Shown: in pieces, positions 42,212 to 51,365 of the stretch
How the letters are laid out: the number at the start of each line of letters is the position of its first letter
Numbering within the stretch: the stretch's first letter is position 1
Source of the DNA: Parapedobacter sp964498395
GTDB lineage: Bacteria; Bacteroidota; Bacteroidia; Sphingobacteriales; Sphingobacteriaceae
Length of the DNA stretch: 64,000 nt
Direction: 5' to 3'
Assembly: GCA_964498395.1 (NCBI GenBank)
Contig: CAZCHE010000012.1
Span: 1 to 64,000, forward strand
The notes under the pieces: generated by a model
What the model was told of the DNA's origin: nothing
The model's input: only the letters and a program-made list of their open reading frames with translations
The model's database searches: none
Program-made: the position numbers and the translations under genes

Positions 42212-43093
42212 TTAGTGATTGCGTTCATTCAAATTAATCGGATTCTGTATGACGGATATCCACGATTGACTATTCAGTAGCCCATAATCCTGTATCCCCA
42301 TCACCACCGCTGCCTGTGCTTTCCTAAAAGCTTCCGGGTTTTTCAAGGCCCTATTACGTAGGGTGAAAAAATCGTTCTTTGACACGGCCTTTGATTCGGT
42401 ATAGTGCTGGGCAAACGGTGCGATTTGCACATTCTCCTCCAAAAAAGCATCTTTCTCGGCAGCTTGTTGGAAGGAAGTCAACTCAAAAGAGACCTCACCG
42501 CCTTTGTCCTTAGCCAAAACAATCAAACCGGGCAAATCACCTAAAAACCAAGGGCCAACGGGGAATGGGATATCCGGCGCGAACCAAACATGCCACTCCC
42601 TTCCTTTGACGAAGGCTATCGCCTTGACGCATTCAACTCCAGCGACGTTACCGACACTATCCTCTTGGATGGCCCAATTTATCCGAGGTATCGTTTCTTC
42701 ATATTCATAGTATTGCGATAGAAAATCCTTTACTTTAAAGATGGGAGAACCGATTTCCCTGAAAATCTCTTGTGCCGTGACAATCTTGCCCGGCGAGGCA
42801 CTCAGCGTCGGTAACCGTTCGGTTGAATTTCTACTCATCTCCCGCAGTTCCTGGAACTTCCCAACACGTTGCTTTATTTTGTCGTAACTTATGAAAGAGG
42901 AAGTGCTTTTGTTTGCGAGTAAAACCATTTCCTCGGTATGTAACTTGTCTTTTTGGCTGGTATCGCGGACATGATACAGTGTGTAGTAGGCACGAAACAG
43001 GACAGTATCATCTTGCTGTTGCGCCATGCCGTACGGAACGACAAAAAAAACGAACGTGATGCTATATAGTAAATAGTAATGGTTTGTTTTCAC
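42212..43093 (-). CDS. GLPGLI-family protein 2 (divergent)
   Basis: A 293-residue exported protein with a signal peptide (MKTNHYYLLYSITFVFFVVPYGMAQ). The family motif is changed to GPWFLGDLPGLIVLAKDK, with Asp for the first Gly. It has the same N-terminal pattern (AYYTLYHVRDTSQKDKLHTEEMVLLANKSTSSF) and C-terminal NPINLNE ending. It is clearly the most divergent of the three paralogues, 157 bases upstream of GLPGLI 1 on the same strand. Confidence 0.88.
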   Translation of the reverse strand: MKTNHYYLLYSITFVFFVVPYGMAQQQDDTVLFRAYYTLYHVRDTSQKDKLHTEEMVLLANKSTSSFISYDKIKQRVGKFQELREMSRNSTERLPTLSASPGKIVTAQEIFREIGSPIFKVKDFLSQYYEYEETIPRINWAIQEDSVGNVAGVECVKAIAFVKGREWHVWFAPDIPFPVGPWFLGDLPGLIVLAKDKGGEVSFELTSFQQAAEKDAFLEENVQIAPFAQHYTESKAVSKNDFFTLRNRALKNPEAFRKAQAAVVMGIQDYGLLNSQSWISVIQNPINLNERNH

Positions 43094-43238
43094 AGAATCT
43101 GTTCATTGTTTTTTTGCAGGAACAGTCTTTCCAAGACGTTCTACGACTTTCCGCTAACTACGCCATTTCCAAACCTAACAGTTTCAATCACATCTAAAAG
43201 ATGCAAACTGGTGTAAACCTTGTAAAATTACAAGAAAG

Positions 43239-44039
43239 TTAATTTTCAACCAACTCAAGAGGGTTATTATATTCCTTGGAATCGCGCCCCCACTCTTCTT
43301 TTACACTTACCCCACTTTGCGCCCCTACCGTAGCGTTAAAGAAAGCTGCTGGATTTGTCCGAAAGGCCCTATACATTTTGGTATATTCTTTTCGAGATAC
43401 GTTTTGGATCTCCATACTTTGCGGTACGGCGATAAGCGCTCCCTCTTCTTTGGCGATTTCAAAACCGGCAAACTTGAAAGAGACATCACTTTTAGTGTCC
43501 ACAGCTTCCAAAATAAGCCCAGGTAAGCCATGAAGCTTCCACGGCCCATACCGAAAAGGAAGTTCTGTTGTGAACCAAGCAGTATATTCCCTTCCTCGAA
43601 ATTGGGCAACAGCCTTCTGTACAGTAAAGCCACCGATTTCACGTGTTTCTTCCGTGATTTGCCAATCTATTTCCGGTAAATTCTCAGTGATCAAATACCT
43701 ACTATCAAAAATACGGTTAAGGGAATAGCTGTAGCCACCAAGGTGAATTTGGGCCGGACATTTCTCGATTATATCTAGAGAATTAAAGGAGGACTCGCTT
43801 CCTCCCTCTGCTAGATGCCTAGCCAAAATAGACTCCTCCTCTATCGCTCCTCGATACAAACTCCCATGCTTACCCAAATAAAGTATCATTTCCTTCTTTA
43901 TCGCTTGCTCACGCTGTGTAGAATCATCAACATGGATGAACTGGTAAAAAACCCGTGCTATCGCCGTATCAGCCTGCTGAGCAGCAAGATTATTTGCAAA
44001 AGGGATCAACCCCAAAAAGAATAAAATTTTGGCTTTCAT
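43239..44039 (-). CDS. GLPGLI-family protein 3
   Basis: A 266-residue exported protein with a signal peptide ending near ANNLAAQ and the motif GPWKLHGLPGLILEAVD. It is closer in sequence to paralogue 1 (shared EIDWQI.EETREIGGFTVQKAVAQFRGREYTAWF, ending NPLELVEN) than to paralogue 2. It is followed upstream by a small gene at 44045 whose stop is only six bases away, suggesting one transcript. Confidence 0.9.
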   Translation of the reverse strand: MKAKILFFLGLIPFANNLAAQQADTAIARVFYQFIHVDDSTQREQAIKKEMILYLGKHGSLYRGAIEEESILARHLAEGGSESSFNSLDIIEKCPAQIHLGGYSYSLNRIFDSRYLITENLPEIDWQITEETREIGGFTVQKAVAQFRGREYTAWFTTELPFRYGPWKLHGLPGLILEAVDTKSDVSFKFAGFEIAKEEGALIAVPQSMEIQNVSRKEYTKMYRAFRTNPAAFFNATVGAQSGVSVKEEWGRDSKEYNNPLELVEN

Positions 44040-44044
44040 ATATA

Positions 44045-44341
44045 TTAGCGATAGGTATAAGATGGTTGCTCCATCGCCTTTAATATGGATCTTTTCTCTA
44101 GAGGAGCGCCAGAGAACAGCACCAAATTATTAGTATCAGCAATTACTGCATAATCAATTTCCTGATGCCTAAAGATTTCATTTTTCCTCAAAAACACACT
44201 TGAAGTATCTAAAAAAACTGGATAATGCAATCCAGTGATAACCTCCTCTTCTACTATATACTTGAAGCAAGATGCCTTCATTTCAAATCCATATTGATTT
44301 TCCAATATCCTGACTTGAACAGTTGGGGGTAATTTCAGCAT
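44045..44341 (-). CDS. small protein upstream of the GLPGLI gene
   Basis: A 98-residue protein starting at ATG 44341 and ending six bases before the GLPGLI 3 start, so probably co-transcribed. It lacks a signal peptide and membrane segment. The C-terminal half (DYAVIADTNNLVLFSGAPLEKRSILKAM) resembles the end of a thioredoxin-fold protein, so it may be the 3' fragment of a redoxin whose N-terminus was lost; that is a guess from pattern. The family is not recognised. Confidence 0.5.
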   Translation of the reverse strand: MLKLPPTVQVRILENQYGFEMKASCFKYIVEEEVITGLHYPVFLDTSSVFLRKNEIFRHQEIDYAVIADTNNLVLFSGAPLEKRSILKAMEQPSYTYR

Positions 44342-44590
44342 TAAAAATAACCCTAATATCTGAAAATAAACAACGTTAAAGAACGCAGATGTCTTCAGAT
44401 TCGTCTAATCCTTCTAATTCCCGAGACACGCCGATGAGAGAAAACATCATGTGAATAATTTGCCTCGATTCTCTCAAAAGTAGTCTATAAAAATTTTACC
44501 ATACAAATTTAAACAGGCTCTAAAACAAAAGATTGGCAGCGTTGCAGAAGAAAGGCATCCGCAATAACAAATCAATGGGAAACAGTAACT

Positions 44591-45094
44591 TTAGTTGACA
44601 ACCAATTTGTCCAATAGTTTTTCAATGTTCCCTTTAGTCTTATCATTGGAAAACACAAAGGATTTCTTTTGTTTCCCATTTTCATATACAAAGTATTCGG
44701 GGAACATATTATTGCGCCAAATTTGGGTATAAAACCGTTCGGCATCCGGTACGATGAACCAATGGCCATTGAAAAACAATCTTCCCGTTTTAGAACGGAA
44801 GTTATCAATATTTTCTTGCTTATCTTCCAGCAAGACCACAAACCTCATGCCTTTTCCAGCATAGGTGTCTGCCAATTCGTTGTAGTAGGGTATATCTCTC
44901 AAACAGTAACCGCAAGTCAGGCTTGCTACAAGAACGAATGTATTACCTGTTGATAAAACATCCCCTTGCAAAGATTTTCCTTCGATATCGGTAAGGGTCT
45001 GAAAAGGCATTTTTTGTTGGGAATAACCCAGTTCGCAGGCATTAAAAAGGTTTACCCCAAGTACAACCAGCAAAATATTATATAATCTTTTCAT
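44591..45094 (-). CDS. thioredoxin-like lipoprotein (TlpA/ResA type)
   Basis: A 167-residue exported protein: signal peptide with lipobox FNAC (Cys19-20 region), then a thioredoxin fold with active site CGYC (in ASLTCGYCLRDIPYYNEL) and the conserved cis-Pro region (NNMFPEYFVY). In Bacteroidota such lipoproteins are periplasmic thiol-disulfide oxidoreductases. It lies 249 bases upstream of the small gene at 44341, and may serve disulfides in the GLPGLI or barrel proteins; this is inferred from position only. Confidence 0.82.
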   Translation of the reverse strand: MKRLYNILLVVLGVNLFNACELGYSQQKMPFQTLTDIEGKSLQGDVLSTGNTFVLVASLTCGYCLRDIPYYNELADTYAGKGMRFVVLLEDKQENIDNFRSKTGRLFFNGHWFIVPDAERFYTQIWRNNMFPEYFVYENGKQKKSFVFSNDKTKGNIEKLLDKLVVN

Positions 45095-45490
45095 AAAAAG
45101 TATAAAGCTGTGCCATTCGGTACTCTAAACTCATACCCTCTAATGTAAAAGGGGGTATGAGTCTCTTGTCGCTATTGAGAAAGGAATTCCCAAAAAAAAC
45201 ACCATATATCCCTCACTTAAAAAGTGCTACGAAGCTGTTCGCCGCTACCATACGTATTCGGCCACAGCACAACCAACCACAACTCCTCTCGGACCTCTTT
45301 CACATGCATATAAACCGACTATTTGCTCAAGAACAACGCATACACGAATGCATCATTTATCAATATTCCGCCATGCTACTGCACCCATCAAACACCATAA
45401 CGTTTAGTTAATCATGGTATTGTGGAAACAGAAAATTGACGTAGAACTCCTGAAGAAACCAATCTCTTCAAAACCGCACCCGACTTAGCA
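45095..45490. other. intergenic region with hairpin, no gene recognised
   Basis: 396 bases between the thioredoxin-like gene and the LytS-type kinase stop. CTCATACCC (45130-45138) and GGGTATGAG (45153-45161) form a perfect 9-bp stem about 40 bases upstream of the thioredoxin-like gene, a possible leader hairpin or terminator. An 84-codon frame (45157-45411, +) has no family features and is probably chance. Confidence 0.45.
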
Positions 45491-47560
45491 CTAGGTACGC
45501 GACATATCCGGCAAATGGGTATCTACTCCCAGCGCGACAGACGACGCTTCGCCTGGTGGTTGATCCAAGATTGAGATCGAAACCTCAACGCGGGCACCCA
45601 TGACATGTCCGTCGGCATCCAGCCTGTTTGTGATATGCCATTGAATATGGTCATGATAACTCATATTAAACAAGTTAATCCGCTTGTCGGTGATATGATG
45701 CCCCATGCTTTTGTGCGTGATTTCCCCTTGGCCGCTTTCACCCAGCCCCACCCCATTATCTTCAATGGTAATGTGGATACGGTGGTCATCACACGTAGCG
45801 GTAATCAGCAGCTTTTTCTCCGCCCGCGAAGATGGTGCGAGCCCATGACAAATGGCATTTTCGACAAAGGGTTGTAGCAATAATGCCGGTATGACATCTC
45901 GTTCATCCCACCGATGCATATTATTGGTAATCTGATAGGTGAAATTATCATCGAATCGGTTTTTCTCCAGCTTCAAGTACTCGTCTAATAGCTTCAGTTC
46001 ATCGGTTACCGTGTGAACAGGGCGATTGGAAATCTCCAATACGCGTCGAGTAAAACGGCTGAAACTGACCAGGTATTGGAGTGCCATGTCGTTTTCTTGT
46101 CGCTCAACCAAAAACTTGATCGAACCCAGGCAATTGAACATGAAATGCGGGTTGATTTGCATACGGGTCGCGATAATCTCTGCCTCCATCAGGTTTTTCT
46201 CGTATAACGCCTTCATTCTCGCCTCTTTCTGCCCCTTGATCAATTCTTCCGTCCGGCGCTTTATGCGGGTCAAGCGCGTTCGGAAGAAAACAAAACCAAC
46301 CAATATGATTAACAACACCGACATGACGAATATGGCCAGGTTTCCCCGCTGTACCTTGGCTTCGGCCAACTGCTTGTCTTTCATCAGGAGATCGATTTGG
46401 GCTTCCTTCTTTTCAAAGTCATATTGGTGCTTGATGGCCGAAATGGCTATTTCCTGTTCATGCATGGCCAAGCTGTCCCGATATTGCTGCGCCACACGAT
46501 AATAAGTCAATGCATTCCGGCTATCCCCTTGGGCTTCGTATAGCGCTGAAATCAGCTCAGCGCTCCCTTTTAACATCGTAAAGCTTTCCATTTCCTTGCC
46601 CACTTCAAATGCCTTGAAGTAAGCGGCTAACGCGGCATTGAGCAGCCCTTTTTGCTGCAAGATATTTCCAATGTTGCAATGCAGCCGGGCCTGTCCCAGG
46701 CGATTATCCAATTGTTCATACAATTGCAACGATCGCTCGAAATAGGCTTGTGCCATGGGAAGATCCTTATTCTCCACCAGAAAACTATTTCCTATCGCCT
46801 CAAACGTGATGGCCATCCCATTCCGGTCGCCCATTTGTTCGTTCAATCGCTCCAGCTCGTGTAAGTATTCCCTCGCTTGGTCATGCTGGCCGATGTCATC
46901 ATAATACCCCCCGATCGAGAGGTAATTCATCGCCTGCCCCAGTTTATTACCCGATGAAATCGCTATTTGCAATGCACGGTTCAGGTAGGCCAATGCTTCC
47001 TCTTCTCGGCCGGCGATATTCATCATCGCTATCCCCAAGCCATTGCAGGAAATCTCTTGGTTCTTTTGGTCATTTTCGTTTTCTGCGATGGCCAACGCTT
47101 TCAGGTAATACTCCACAGCGACAGCAAAATTCCCATTGTGTCTGGCGGCCACTCCGGTATTATTCGCAAAAATCATCTTGCTGAGCGGAGGCACGTCAGT
47201 ATCTTCCGTCAAGTCGTATGCTTTCTTATGCAATGGCAGGGCCTGCGCATAATATTGGTGGTACCGATAGTACAACCCCAAATTGTCCAATGCCTTTGCG
47301 TACAGAAACGTATTCCCCAGATCCATCGCATTACTGACCGCCGAGGCGGCCAGTTGGATGCATCGATCCCCATGTTTATCTTGTTGGTGATACAACCGGG
47401 AAAGCTGCAGTTGCACTTCGACGTAATTGGAATCACGAAGCTCGGCCTTTAATAGCCTTTCCAAACTGTCTAACTTGTCGGCCAACAATGTAAGTGGGAG
47501 CAGTACGGCAATGCCAATACATGTACATGCCTTTGCAATATGAACATGACCTATTCTCAT
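45491..47560 (-). CDS. TPR-containing LytS-type sensor histidine kinase
   Basis: A 689-residue membrane kinase. After a signal-like segment, residues ~30-360 form TPR repeats (YRYHQYYAQALPLHKKAYDL, NHLGLGI-type NGLGIAMMNIAGREEEALAYL, LGQARLHCNIGNILQQKGLLNAALAAYFKAF). One membrane segment (LAIFVMSVLLIILVGFVFF, near residue 410) is followed by a coiled coil and the His_kinase domain with NPHFMFNCLGSIKFLVE (phosphorylated His in NPHF) and the ATPase N/G boxes (LLQPFVENAICHGL, ITIEDNGVGLGE). No LytTR regulator is adjacent in the window. Confidence 0.9.
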   Translation of the reverse strand: MRIGHVHIAKACTCIGIAVLLPLTLLADKLDSLERLLKAELRDSNYVEVQLQLSRLYHQQDKHGDRCIQLAASAVSNAMDLGNTFLYAKALDNLGLYYRYHQYYAQALPLHKKAYDLTEDTDVPPLSKMIFANNTGVAARHNGNFAVAVEYYLKALAIAENENDQKNQEISCNGLGIAMMNIAGREEEALAYLNRALQIAISSGNKLGQAMNYLSIGGYYDDIGQHDQAREYLHELERLNEQMGDRNGMAITFEAIGNSFLVENKDLPMAQAYFERSLQLYEQLDNRLGQARLHCNIGNILQQKGLLNAALAAYFKAFEVGKEMESFTMLKGSAELISALYEAQGDSRNALTYYRVAQQYRDSLAMHEQEIAISAIKHQYDFEKKEAQIDLLMKDKQLAEAKVQRGNLAIFVMSVLLIILVGFVFFRTRLTRIKRRTEELIKGQKEARMKALYEKNLMEAEIIATRMQINPHFMFNCLGSIKFLVERQENDMALQYLVSFSRFTRRVLEISNRPVHTVTDELKLLDEYLKLEKNRFDDNFTYQITNNMHRWDERDVIPALLLQPFVENAICHGLAPSSRAEKKLLITATCDDHRIHITIEDNGVGLGESGQGEITHKSMGHHITDKRINLFNMSYHDHIQWHITNRLDADGHVMGARVEVSISILDQPPGEASSVALGVDTHLPDMSRT

Positions 47561-47683
47561 GGGTCGAAGATTTAACAGAACGAATATAACAGTTATTTGT
47601 GGCTAAGGAAAATATGATTTAATTAACACCTCTGCAGCGCAAGCAAACGCTGGGAATTTGCCTGTAAATACCGTGAAACGGTA

Positions 47684-47720
47684 TAAAAAAGAAACCCGTC
47701 TCGCTTAAACGAAACGGGAA
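47684..47720 (-). terminator. intrinsic terminator of the sRNA candidate
   Basis: On the minus strand CCCGTTTCG (47720-47712) pairs with CGAGACGGG (47705-47697), with one G-U pair and a six-base loop, followed by TTTCTTTTTT (47696-47687). Strong by eye. Confidence 0.75.
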
Positions 47721-47758
47721 TCCGCCCCAATGGGATTAGGGGCTATCAACCTAAACCT
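47687..47758 (-). ncRNA. candidate small RNA, ~70 nt
   Basis: On the minus strand a promoter-like TTG (47795-47793) and TACCTTTG (47772-47765) lie 20 bases apart. A short transcript would begin TTAGGTTTAGGTTGAT, form a hairpin GCCCC/GGGGC (47745-47726), and end in the intrinsic terminator below. No ORF of note fits. The terminator stem has a G-U pair that is a mismatch in plus-strand RNA, supporting the minus direction. The 5' motif also occurs after efp. Confidence 0.55.
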
Positions 47759-47762
47759 AATA
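47747..47762 (-). repeat. shared 16-base motif, copy 1
   Basis: TTAGGTTTAGGTTGAT on the minus strand, at the predicted 5' end of the sRNA candidate. The identical 16 bases recur at 52503-52518, also on the minus strand and just before a terminator hairpin. No other copy was found in the window by eye. Confidence 0.7.
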
Positions 47763-47764
47763 CA

Positions 47765-47795
47765 AAGGTAAGAACTATTACTGATACCTCCAATA
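47765..47795 (-). promoter_or_regulatory. Bacteroidota-type promoter of the sRNA candidate
   Basis: Minus strand TTG (47795-47793), 20-base spacer, TACCTTTG (47772-47765), an exact match to TAnnTTTG. The predicted start is near 47758. Confidence 0.6.
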
Positions 47796-47938
47796 AATGG
47801 ATAAATTTAAATAACAGGTAAATGAATTGTACCCATATCACAGGGGCAGCCAAACAATAATAACTTTTGCGTAACATCTCGAACAAATTGTATCTTGTAC
47901 CCGTTTATACTCGTTAGTATAGAACCGAATGGGTTGTT

Positions 47939-50524
47939 ATGAGATGGAGGTTAGGTACATTGATCGCTAATATTAAAACGAACATACGATTTTTGACGTT
48001 GGGGGGAATGTGGGCATTAGCCTGCATCGTGAGTGCACTACCGGCTTTCGCCCAAACAATCAGTATACAGGGGCGAGTAACTGACGCCAGCACGGGCGAA
48101 GGTATTCCCGGCGCCTCGGTTTTACTCCTACACACGACCCTAGGCACCTCTACAGACAGCTTGGGCTTTTATACCCTTTTGTCTGACAAGCCCATCACCC
48201 ATATCCAGTTCAATGCACTCGGTTATTTTCCGCTGACCAAACCAGTCCTTCAAAGCAGCACACAAACGATCGACGCCGAATTGGACGAAGATTTCCATAC
48301 GCTCGACGAAGTGGTGGTCAGCGGCAAGGGCCGTTACCGCAATCGCGACAATCCGGCAGTGGCACTCATCCGTAAAGTCATTGAGCACAAACAGGTAAAC
48401 CGCCTGACACGTTATGACCATGTATCGGTCGAAGCCTATGAGAAAATCATGATGGCACTAAGCGACATACCGCAGTCTATCGCCAACAGTGCATTGACAC
48501 GTAATTTTAGATTCGCCCTGGAAAACATCGATACCACATTGGTTCCCGGGCGGCCACTACTGCCCATATACTTGGAAGAAAACGTATCCAAACGATATCA
48601 GCGGCTTGTTCCCAAAGCGACGAAAACCATTGTATCCGCATCAAAGAAAACCGAGCTGGACCAACGGTATGTCAACAATGAGAATATCGAAGCCTATTTC
48701 AAATTCATCCATGGCGACATCGATATCTATGAAAACAACATCCTGATCCTCAACAAGCCCTTCTTAAGCCCAACCGCCGAGGCTGCGCCCATGTTTTACC
48801 GCTTTTACATCACGGATACTATTTCAAACGCTGAAGGGCAATTTGTTGAGCTGACATTTGTGCCGAGAAACAAAGAAGACCGACTGTTTTCCGGCAAATT
48901 GCAAATCACGCTGGATGGCAACTACGGTATTCGGCGGGCAGATATTTGGATAGATCAACGGGCCAACCTTAACTGGATCAACAACATCAATATCTCGCTC
49001 CGCTTCCACCGCCATAACAACGGTATTTACCTATTGGGGTATACCGACATGCAAATCAACTTTGGCCTATCGGGTAGTAAGCGGGGTGCTTTTGGCCAAC
49101 GAACGATGGTGTATAGCGGATACGACACGGAATCAGTGATACCACCGAGTACCTTCGGCGGCCAGCAATGGGTGAAATCAGCGGACGCCGACCATCGAAC
49201 CGAAAACCATTGGCTAGTTAAACGCCCCTTTCCGCTGACCGAAGCTGAGGCGAACACCTATACGAATTTCGACAGCCTGCAACATAATCGCCAATTCAAG
49301 CGAACACTGAAAATTGGCTATCTGCTCGCCCAAGGCTATGTACAGGCCGGCCCGGTGGAATTTGGCCCCGTGGAAAACGCTTATAGTTTCAACCAGCTGG
49401 AAGGTAGCCGTATACGCGTCGGTGGCCGAACATCCCGGTTCCTTTCGGAAAAATTCTATGCCGAGGGCTACGTTGCCCATGGTTTCCGCGACCAACGAAC
49501 AAAATTTTACGTCGGCGCAGCGCAGTCGCTGAATAATCGCCGGGTAGCAGAATACCCCTCGCACTATGTACAGGTTTCCTACCAGCAGGATGCCCGCGAA
49601 CCGGGATGGCCGTTGGGTTTTGAGAATGGCGATAGCTTTATCCGTTCATTCCGCCGTGGGGAGCAAGATAAATGGTTATATAATGACGCACTGAAAATCA
49701 ACCATGTCGTTGAATTTGGCAACCACATCATGCTGCAAACCTCTTTTTCCACCCTGAGCCAGTCGCCCGCAGCCAACCTGCGTTTCATCTCTGCCGGAAA
49801 TGTAGCCGATACCATTCGCGCTTTGCAAACATCAGAAATCGGGCTTGACTTCCGATGGGCGCCAAACGAAGAATTTTTCCAACGCAATGTAACACGTACC
49901 CCCATTATCAACGAATATCCCATCATTAACCTCAGCTACAACATGGGGCTGAAAGGGCTCTTGGGGGGAGCGTACAGCTATCATGCCCTACGCATGAACG
50001 TATTCAAGCGGGTATTTCTCTCACAGTTAGGACTGGCCGATGTAAACCTCGGCGCGGGCTACATTTTCGGAACCCTACCCTTCCCCCTGCTTGACATCCC
50101 CAATGCCAGCCAGACGTATGTGCTAACACCCGATGCTTATGCCATGATGAACAACCTGGAATTTGTAAGCGACCAGTACGTCAAACTGAACATCGATTAC
50201 CGCCCGCATGGTTTCATATTGAACAAGATACCATTGATCAAGAAACTGAAGATACGGGAAGTCTTAGGCTTCCGGACCTTATACGGTGCGATACGACCGG
50301 AAAACCACCCACAGCATAATCCGAACGCTTTCTTATTTCCCACGGATGCCGATGGCCAGCCAACGACATTTACATTGGAAAAAAAACCATACATGGAAGC
50401 AAGTGCTGGACTGGAAAACATATTACAAGTATTACGGGTAGAATATGTGCGTAGATTGTCGTATCTTAACCATCCCAATGTAGACAAAGGAGGGATACGC
50501 TTTAGCGTGAAACTTGATTTTTAG
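47939..50524 (+). CDS. DUF5686 outer-membrane protein with carboxypeptidase-like domain
   Basis: An 861-residue exported protein with a signal peptide ending near SALPAFAQ, a carboxypeptidase-regulatory-like domain (IQGRVTDASTGEGIPGASVLLLHTTLGTSTDSLGFYTLL), then the DUF5686 region starting DEVVVSGKGRYRNRDNPAVALIRKVIEHKQVNRLTRYDHVSVEAYEKIM. The C-terminal half is rich in aromatic strands and ends SVKLDF, typical of a barrel. The family is conserved in Bacteroidota and may be an outer-membrane transporter or assembly factor; the function is unknown. Confidence 0.9.
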   Translation: MRWRLGTLIANIKTNIRFLTLGGMWALACIVSALPAFAQTISIQGRVTDASTGEGIPGASVLLLHTTLGTSTDSLGFYTLLSDKPITHIQFNALGYFPLTKPVLQSSTQTIDAELDEDFHTLDEVVVSGKGRYRNRDNPAVALIRKVIEHKQVNRLTRYDHVSVEAYEKIMMALSDIPQSIANSALTRNFRFALENIDTTLVPGRPLLPIYLEENVSKRYQRLVPKATKTIVSASKKTELDQRYVNNENIEAYFKFIHGDIDIYENNILILNKPFLSPTAEAAPMFYRFYITDTISNAEGQFVELTFVPRNKEDRLFSGKLQITLDGNYGIRRADIWIDQRANLNWINNINISLRFHRHNNGIYLLGYTDMQINFGLSGSKRGAFGQRTMVYSGYDTESVIPPSTFGGQQWVKSADADHRTENHWLVKRPFPLTEAEANTYTNFDSLQHNRQFKRTLKIGYLLAQGYVQAGPVEFGPVENAYSFNQLEGSRIRVGGRTSRFLSEKFYAEGYVAHGFRDQRTKFYVGAAQSLNNRRVAEYPSHYVQVSYQQDAREPGWPLGFENGDSFIRSFRRGEQDKWLYNDALKINHVVEFGNHIMLQTSFSTLSQSPAANLRFISAGNVADTIRALQTSEIGLDFRWAPNEEFFQRNVTRTPIINEYPIINLSYNMGLKGLLGGAYSYHALRMNVFKRVFLSQLGLADVNLGAGYIFGTLPFPLLDIPNASQTYVLTPDAYAMMNNLEFVSDQYVKLNIDYRPHGFILNKIPLIKKLKIREVLGFRTLYGAIRPENHPQHNPNAFLFPTDADGQPTTFTLEKKPYMEASAGLENILQVLRVEYVRRLSYLNHPNVDKGGIRFSVKLDF

Positions 50525-50548
50525 ATCAAATGCTTCTCTAAATACCAA

Positions 50549-51328
50549 ATGACCATGGCATACCAGAATTTACGGATTCACGATGACGGGTACGCGTGCC
50601 GTATCACCATCAATCGGGAGGAAAAACTAAATGCATTGAACAAAACTACACTGGCTGAATTGCAACAGGCCATCACCGATGCATTGGCTGACCCATCCAT
50701 CAGGGGCATCATACTGACCGGTGCGGGCGATAAGGCTTTCGTAGCGGGAGCAGATATCGCCGAGTTCGCTGCTTTTGGTGCCGAGGAGGGGAGGGCGCTT
50801 GCACGCGAGGGGCAGGCTAACATATTTGACATGATACACCACGCCGACAAACCCATCATTGCCGCAGTAAATGGCTATGCGCTTGGCGGCGGACTGGAAC
50901 TCGCGCTTGCCTGTCACATTCGGGTAGCCGCATCCACCGCCAAACTGGGCCTACCCGAGGTGTCGTTAGGACTGATACCCGGCTATGGGGGCACCCAGCG
51001 GCTCACCCAACTGGTTGGGCGCGGGCGAGCCTTGGAGATGATACTGACAGGCGATATGATCACAGCAGACCAAGCCCTTGAATACGGATTGGTCAACCAC
51101 GTGGTGGCATCCACGGAATTGTTGGACAAGGCCGAAAGCATCCTCGCCCGCATTGCCCAACGATCCCCGAATGCTATCGGTGCCGCCATCCGGTCAATCA
51201 ATGCCAGTCTCGATCCGACCCAAAATGGTTTTGACACCGAAATCCACGAATTCGGCTCCTGCTTTGGTACTGCGGATTTTAAAGAAGGCGTGTCTGCCTT
51301 TTTGGAGAAACGCAAACCAAATTTCTGA
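50549..51328 (+). CDS. enoyl-CoA hydratase/isomerase family protein
   Basis: A 259-residue crotonase-fold enzyme: the first oxyanion segment GAGDKAFVAGADIAEF, the second YALGGGLELALACHIRVA, and the catalytic-type Glu region LPEVSLGLIPGYGGTQRL. Together these match short-chain enoyl-CoA hydratases that add water to trans-2-enoyl-CoA in beta-oxidation. Two ATGs lie close together (50549 and 50555); MAYQNL at 50555 may be the real start. It stands alone between the DUF5686 gene and the permease. Confidence 0.93.
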   Translation: MTMAYQNLRIHDDGYACRITINREEKLNALNKTTLAELQQAITDALADPSIRGIILTGAGDKAFVAGADIAEFAAFGAEEGRALAREGQANIFDMIHHADKPIIAAVNGYALGGGLELALACHIRVAASTAKLGLPEVSLGLIPGYGGTQRLTQLVGRGRALEMILTGDMITADQALEYGLVNHVVASTELLDKAESILARIAQRSPNAIGAAIRSINASLDPTQNGFDTEIHEFGSCFGTADFKEGVSAFLEKRKPNF

Positions 51329-51365
51329 TCTGGTGTTGTATCCTTAAAACCTTAGACTGCTGCAT

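Larger units (their letters stand above)
47561..47938. other. divergent intergenic region with sRNA candidate
   Basis: 378 bases between the divergent kinase and DUF5686 genes. The + strand side near the DUF5686 start has no clear promoter. The minus strand carries a complete promoter and terminator pair that together define a candidate small RNA (see 47687-47758). Confidence 0.5.

Noticed and set aside
45157..45411. 84-codon plus-strand frame upstream of the thioredoxin-like gene
   Set aside because: Begins inside a hairpin, has no family features and lacks promoter signals; probably chance.
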